Part shown: positions 58,080 to 64,000 of the stretch, in pieces
Layout of the letters: each line of letters begins with the position of its first letter
Position numbering within the stretch: the stretch's first letter is position 1
Source: Psilocybe azurescens
Lineage: Eukaryota > Basidiomycota > Agaricomycetes > Agaricales > Agrocybaceae
Direction: 5' to 3'
Assembly (NCBI GenBank): GCA_023853785.1
Contig: JAJIRX010000859.1
Coordinates: 1-64,000 of the forward strand
DNA: 64,000 bases
Notes under the pieces: model-generated
Database searches by the model: none
Told to the model about the DNA's origin: nothing
The model's input: only the letters and a program-made list of their open reading frames with translations
Made by a program: the position numbers and the translations under genes

Positions 58080-59643
58080 CTATGGTTTCCGATTCGTTAG
58101 AGGGATAATGCCTGTCGCCTGCATTCGGGACTCTGATTTCTTCTGATTATTTTTGGCGACGGCATACACTAACCCTGCGAAGAACCCCATGCCCACCGCA
58201 GATACTGAGCCTGGCGTAACAGGATCTCCAAAAAACAACATCCCTGACGCTGCCACAGGGAGTTTATTCAGCGCTCCAACCATGCTGGATCATTGATCAT
58301 GAGACTCGGCACTGAGAAAAAGATGACGACTAGTCTTACCTGTACGTCGTGCTACTCGTTACCCTGACGCACCAAGCGGTCGTGTAAGAGATCCCCACAG
58401 CGGCAGCCCCGGAGAATGCAATCGCCATAAGAAGAACGTTCCGGGTCTCCGGAGGGCTAAGTTAATAATCAGCCGGCTTTCCTTGTGGATCAACTAGTCA
58501 TTTATTTTTGCTCACAAATTTCGAGTTAGACTCGCGGTTCCCCAATCTTCAACGATAATAGAAAACACGGCCAGGACCGGAATGCTCAGCAGGTTATTGT
58601 AGAACATTGAATCCCAATCGGAGAACCCCGTTGACTTTATTCTTTTTCGCATAGAGAGGACCTGAGGAGCGCTTATTAGTAGAACACCGGCAGAACGATA
58701 GGCGAAACTCACGTAGGCTGCGCTCGTTAAGCAATTGACAAGCATCCAATAGTAGCCAACGTTAAGGCCGCGGACAGCGCCTGCAACATCCTGCAAGGAA
58801 CTCAAGCCGACATCTGTGCTTACAATAGGCAGCGATGACTCCGAAACCGTTCTAGTGACATCAGACCACGCTGCAATGACGGACGACACGACCTGTATTC
58901 AGAAATAAGAAACGAGTAATTAGGAACACGTTTCCATCGACTTACCATAAAGATAAACGAGACGAACGTCAATCCAGTCACTTTCCCCCAAACCAAATTA
59001 CCTCGCCGTATGCCTGTTTAGAATGGTAAGAATCATCCCGCATTCACAAATGGAGAGAAGTCTAACGATGAGGATGATGGTTAAATTCTTGAATATCGTG
59101 TAAACGGGTATGCTCAAATGTTGCTGCAATCATAGTCACAGTTTAATTTATAGAAGCAAAGATAATAGCCCAAAGACTCACCAAGCTCTTCGAGCCCGTA
59201 TATATCACGCTCACAAGCAAAAAGCTGATTGGGAACCAAGCCTTCGCGTCCGCCCAGTCGAAAGCTCGAAATGAGATGATTCCAATTTTTTCACGACCAC
59301 CACACAAGCCACGCAGACCAAAGATTGGATGCAAAGTAGCAGGAAATTCATGGAGAATTGAGCTCCAGAAACCACAAACTATGTCCAGCTTATCAGTATG
59401 AGTAAAACCTAAACATCAAATTCGGCGCACCTTATTGACTACAGTCATTAATATTGAAGCAATACAGTAACATAAAATCGGAGGTACTTTGTACGAAGTT
59501 AGTCTGAGCATCTAAATAAAAAGATATTTATACTCACATGACGATGTGTTGGCCTCTCCTCCTGCTCCTCCTGTTGCCATTGCTTTCTTGAATTCTGCGG
59601 CATCTGGCTGATTTGACTCTTTGCTTCTAGGATGAGAAGCCAT
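58080..59643 (-). CDS. VRG4: GDP-mannose transporter (Golgi)
   Basis: Recognisable blocks in order: [120 protein letters not shown] (FYNNLLS is conserved), then the GDP-mannose-binding GALNK motif in [14 protein letters not shown] and [13 protein letters not shown] at the C-terminus. About ten membrane helices are expected. It imports GDP-mannose into the Golgi for protein and lipid mannosylation. The frame breaks at T6 59286-59291 (one base short; VVVVKK then [11 protein letters not shown]). The first intron's phase also does not fit cleanly near 59530. Essential in yeast. Confidence 0.9.
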
Positions 59644-61551
59644 TCTTCGCGATGCAGTACGAATGATGAATTATAGTTGATGGAACGTCCCACCGGCGCA
59701 GAATCGAAGACGTTTGTAAGTTATGGGTACTTTGTAAATATGAATAGTAAAACGTCGTTCCTCAGATGCTTTCTACAGTTTCGAGAGGAAAGGAAAGTCG
59801 TGCTATGCTAGCGGATAGTTGGTTTTTGAATTCTGTCCAGTGTCGGTAGTTTTGGTAGATTATAGGATTGACACGTCGCGGTGAAATCCTAGCGTTTTTC
59901 GTGATGGGCAGATTCAATTGACAACAGTGCACTGTTTGTCGTCAATCATGCATCCCATTCCTTTCTTAGGATCACGTGAGTAGATGCTTTCTAGGTGCGA
60001 AAATCATATGGAAATAGTGAAAATGGGTCCAGTCATACTTGTAGATCTCAAGAAAGGTCGAGAGTGCATTCTGAAATCACGTCTGTCATAAATATAACGG
60101 TCTCTTCAAATCATCTATTTAGTTTCATCGGATTTACTCACATACCTCAATTCGTCACTTACATCAACACGCAAGGCGTCTTCAAAAATACTCCATTGAA
60201 GACTGCCACAAGCTAGGCTACTGGACGAGTTAGAAATATTATGGAATACAATTTTTCTACCGTTTGAACTCGTGGGCATGATGAACTTGTAAACCGGGCC
60301 TTTCGGACTGGTCTGTGAACTGGTCCGGAGAGATTGGTTCATTTTTCCCGTTCTGCAGTAAACTGGCCCGATGTCGGTGACAGAGCAAGTTTAAGCAGTC
60401 AGTGGGTTTAGAAGAAAGAGTTCTTGGTCAGTTAGAAACAGTCTGAGCAGGGACTTTGAGCGGGTATACAGTCGCAGGTTGTTGTAAAGCTAGTTATTAG
60501 AAAGATTTGAATGAGAACTAAAAAAGCAATAGATATCAAATATATATGATACAACAGATCTGAGAAACGTAAAGACAATACTAACACTAAAACGCTTCAA
60601 GAAAGTGTATCTATTGTGGAGTAATAAATGGAAGGGCTGTGTCAAAATGTACATACAATGCAGGAACTCCGTTGTGTGCCTGTACGTAACAGCTTCTATG
60701 TGAAACTCAGGAAAGCACAGGAAAGAGATACATCTTTACCAATGGTAAAAAATATTGACATACATATGACCACTGGCATGACGAAACTGAAGCAAGACTT
60801 GGGCTCGGTGGTGTCTATAGGATGTGCCATCTTCCTGCTTCAAGTTAAAGCTACAGATTGAGCATTTAGCCAAGATCGGTGCTGATAGAGCGGACAGAGC
60901 ATTATAAGAGGTTCTATTCGATGCCATTCAACAGGCAAATGGAATGTCGGTGCGAAAGGCTGTGGGAAGGGAGTTCCTTTCCGCGCCTTATAAAAGTGGG
61001 TAACCGTCGAACCGAGCTGATTATAGAGTACCAGGGAAAGTATACACGGGTATCAGGAAGGTAAAACAGTTCCAAAAGCAATTTTGGTGTATAAAGTCGA
61101 GTTTGGCCGTGCCATTATCTCTAGATAGTACGGGCCTTGAACCGGAAAGACGTTCAATTTCAGGAGCAATCAAGAATCTCACCACCGGTAACTCTCGCGG
61201 GAGAACCGCATACCTATGATTCTGTTCATGAGTTCCTCCTTTTATAAGTAAGGGACTAGATGGTAGCTTTTATATAGCAATCGCATGCAGTTCGGAATGG
61301 CGTAATCCAAGAGTAATCAGCAGAGGCATGGCTGTGGTTTGTCGCCATTTTAAGAGGCGGAAAGGGGAAAGTAGAAAGGATGGAAGCAATAGTAAGATCA
61401 TGCCCCAGATTCATAGCTCAGATCCTGTAGTAAATAAATAGAAAGGGAAAGAAGAGAAGGTCGTGGTCGTGGTGAAGTCCTTAAACCTTGCTGCTCGACT
61501 CAAAGCAGCCTGAGCCTAAAATATTCAAAGACCGCGACGCGTCGCTGACTA
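59644..61551. other. 1.9-kb gene-free stretch
   Basis: No supported frame on either strand and no intron-like exon series. It probably includes the VRG4 promoter; the rest is unexplained. The downstream 150 bp are the promoter/5' UTR of the PQ-loop gene. Confidence 0.4.
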
Positions 61552-62948
61552 ATGCGTCATTGCAGTCGCGTTGTCACTGCGGACGACATGATCGGCTGTG
61601 GTGTGAATGTCATCGACCCACACGTCTTCCAACCCCACTCTCATCTGCCTCAGTCCTCTCTGACAGCTAGACTGCTCTTTAACCTCAATGGTCGTTACCT
61701 GGCTCTCAACACTGGCCTCAATAGGCATGGCTGTCGGCCCACCTCTTGTAAAGCGCTTATAAATGTTGCAAATCAGCCTGCTTCAGTTGAGCTAATCCCA
61801 AGCTAATCTGCGTAGGTGTATGCCGACCAGGCGTTCTCAATTGTTAAAAAGAAGTCGGCGCTTTATTCTTGAGAAGAAGTACTCTTCATTCTCATCAATT
61901 CATTTCTAGAGATTCAACGGGTTTCTCGCGAGATGTTTGCGCCATACTGTCATTACCGTTCTTCTCTTTCCCCGAGTCTCCTATCTCATGCCACTCTTAT
62001 GTTTACTGTAGGCTGATAGCCAATATAACGAGATGCTTCTTCTGGCTCGGGTACGCCGCTTCAATGTGAACTAACATTCAGAAAATACATTAACCATTGT
62101 GTTCTGCAGAAATCACTTTGAAATGGCACTACTAGTTCAATCTATATTTATGATACTCGCACAGGTTTAATGCTCTCCCGTGCTCATATCTCCATGTTAC
62201 TTATGACTTAATTCTCTTAGCTGGTTCTCCTGTATATCTGTATTCTTTACCGCCCTCACATAAGCCCAGAAACTCTCGGTAGCTCCACGCGCCCATTATC
62301 ATTCTGGCAGTGGCCAACTTACACTCAATACATCGAATTCCTGGCCGGGCTAATGTAATTGCAACCACATCTTCTTTCTCACAAACTGTACCTAATGATG
62401 CTTTCATTCTCGGCAGTCTCTGCCAAGCTATACTGTTTCTCATCTTTGGACAATCAACCACCTTCGTTTCCATCTTGGGATTCGTCGCCCTGGGCCTTGA
62501 AAGTACACTTCCCATTCCACAGCTGATCAGGTCTGGGACATTATATATAACCTTCTAGAAGGGCAATGCTGAAAATTTTGTAGTAATTACCGCCAACGTT
62601 CCCTTTACGGCTTTCGCATGTCAACTTTGATAGGATGGGTTGGAGGAGATTCATTCAAGTAAGTGCGATCTCATACATCTTTCCAGCTCTCATCTGACGG
62701 GAGCTTTCTAGAACTGTCTATTTCTTCCTACAACATACACCCCTTCAGTTCCAGGTCTGCGCCATTTTCCAACTGTCAATCGATCTAGGTGACTGCTTCT
62801 CTGTCCCATTTCAAGCTACGCACAGTTTTATTGACTTCATACAGCTATCATCGGACAGCGAATAACATATGGCAACGCGCCTCCCATCTCCGCCATTCTA
62901 ACCGAGGAAGATGAGCTAGAACAGGCCCTAGTATTAGGCCAGGAATGA
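61552..62948 (+). CDS. PQ-loop repeat membrane protein (SLC66A2/ANY1-like)
   Basis: Eleven short exons join in frame: 61552-61600, 61725-61747, 61816-61853, 61910-61948, 62012-62050, 62110-62164, 62221-62354, 62417-62530, 62584-62658, 62712-62788 and 62845-62948. The product reads DDMIGCGMAVGPPLVYADQAFS, then KKDSTGFSRDVCAILLIANITRCFFWLG, FEMALLVQSIFMILAQ, QYIEFLAGLI, LGLESTLPIPQLISNYRQRS, GFRMSTLIGWVGGDSFK and an acidic tail (TEEDELEQAL). PIPQ is the PQ-loop signature. Relatives act in endosome/Golgi membranes and, in yeast Any1, influence phospholipid flippase genetics; the precise role here is inference. The start at 61552 is the first in-frame ATG. No frame errors. Confidence 0.85.
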
Positions 62949-63692
62949 GAACGTCCTTCCCAACGCACTAATACAGCTCTCTTAGATATTCTTCCATACC
63001 TAACCAATGAAAAAGGTGTAGATTATTTATTTACAGAACACGGCTCCCGCGGCACCACGACATCTCACACCGGTACCCATGCTATAGCTGCATGAATGTC
63101 CTAGTTGCTCATAGGCTTGCGAAGTCCTTATGTCCGTGATAGGCAAGGGAATGGAGCGGGTCCACTCTGACGCGGGCCAGGGTCGCCGTTTTCTACCTCA
63201 AGATTTACGTATGCCTGCAAAAGGGGCGAAAGACGGCTTACCCCTTGAGAGGAATCAGACGCGGAAGGGCCATTTCCTGGCGATCGTCGCCCAAATGAGT
63301 TGAGGGCACCGCAGCCTCTGGACCAGAGTCCAACGTATATGGTGATGCTTGTTCTCCTTCGCGGCTTCGATGCTTCTGTCCTCGATATTCTGCTGGCTCG
63401 ACTCAGGCCGTTCTGCCGTGAAAGATGACGGCAACTGCGCTTTTCCGGATGCCCACGCACACTCTTCTTTTCTTTCTCTGGTGTACTCGTTAAAATTTAC
63501 TTCTACTCGGGCCTGACACTAAGAAGCTAAGGTGCTAAAAATATGCAAGGTCCCAACCCCCAGTTGATCAAGAGAGTTGGACATTTTTATTGCCTTCCCG
63601 AAGTGATTGGCGATCCCCAGGCCGTTATGCGTGTACGAAACGCACCATTTATGGTGTGGTGGTGGTTTCTAGAAATCCATTCCTTCCATAGT
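62949..63692. other. Downstream flank, no confident gene
   Basis: A minus-strand open stretch (63460-63128, 110 codons, Arg/Ser/Gly-rich) might be a 3' exon of the next gene or chance. Nothing else is seen. Confidence 0.35.
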
Positions 63693-63990
63693 CTATCTTG
63701 CGACTAAGTCTCTGCGGACTATTTGAAGGACTCCGAGAAAAGCGCGCACCTCCCAACCTATGTATCCCTCGCTTGTGTACTCTAGTGCAGTCAGCTTTCC
63801 AATCTGCCAGAGCTCTCCTTGGAAGTCCAAGCCTTCGTCACTGAATATAATGCAGAGATTCAAGGGTACATGTCTTGGTGTCTCGGACCCTGCAGCACGT
63901 AATTCATTAACATGTGCCACTTTGGCCACCAGATATGCCAATGTATTATATGAAAGGTAACAAGGGAAGTCCTCTATTTCGCTTTCTCAG
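63693..63990 (-). CDS. Unrecognised protein, 3' part only, runs off the right edge
   Basis: A minus-strand exon reads DFPCYLSYNTLAYLVAKVAH, then LNLCIIFSDEGLDFQGE, YTSEGYIGWEVR and a stop at 63693. A splice acceptor (AATAG) precedes it at about 63990, so upstream exons lie beyond the window. The sequence has the look of a conserved globular protein with mixed hydrophobic and aromatic residues; I cannot name it. No membrane segment is obvious. Confidence 0.5.
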
Positions 63991-64000
63991 ATGTACGAAC

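Overview
The window looks like a basidiomycete (probably Agaricomycete) nuclear contig. The protein-coding genes are broken by many short GT-AG introns of about 45-90 nt, sit on both strands close together, and encode eukaryotic housekeeping proteins (MAK16, CNOT9, SmB, pyruvate carboxylase, SUR2, VRG4, SHR3, a BEM3-type RhoGAP). No rRNA, CRISPR or bacterial-style operon is visible, and I found no convincing intact tRNA.

Layout. (1) About 1-16.4 kb is an AT-rich island of dead mobile DNA. It holds a transposon with a DDE-like segment, a DEDD 3'-5' exonuclease and a Cys-rich C-terminus, full of stop codons and interrupted by a solo LTR and by a 2.4-kb hairpin/tandem-repeat insert. It also holds a second solo LTR of the same family, a tRNA-like A/B-box remnant and fragments of other element-type genes. 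(2) About 16.4-37.4 kb is a dense block of host genes: DUF1640/FMP32 (-), MAK16 (+), SUR2 (-), CNOT9 (-), an ADF/coiled-coil/PH protein (-), a DUF1295 membrane protein (+), L-serine dehydratase (-), BEM3-like PX-PH-RhoGAP (+) and SHR3 (+). Three head-to-head pairs share short promoters. (3) About 37.4-49.4 kb is gene-poor; the only confident gene is an ECL1-type zinc protein at 40.9-41.9 kb. (4) About 49.4-59.6 kb holds SmB (-), a nitronate monooxygenase (+), pyruvate carboxylase (-) and the GDP-mannose transporter VRG4 (-). (5) About 59.6-64 kb holds a PQ-loop membrane protein and the 3' part of an unrecognised protein that runs off the right edge.

The most important cross-cutting observation is that at least six conserved genes (MAK16, the ADF/PH gene, BEM3, SHR3, SmB, VRG4) each carry one or more single-base frame shifts, nearly all in homopolymer runs. 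Several are essential in yeast, so this is best read as consensus error in the assembly, not gene death, and gene models across these sites need correction. The dead transposon shows the opposite pattern: seven in-frame stops in one unbroken 2.1-kb frame, most of them readable as C-to-T or G-to-A changes, which fits real mutational decay.

I did not find a clearly new biological system. The points most worth following are the exonuclease-bearing transposon, the solo-LTR pair with perfect target-site duplications, the hairpin series inside the nested insert, the ATG-only first exon with a GC-AG intron in SmB, and the low-complexity insertion in serine dehydratase.
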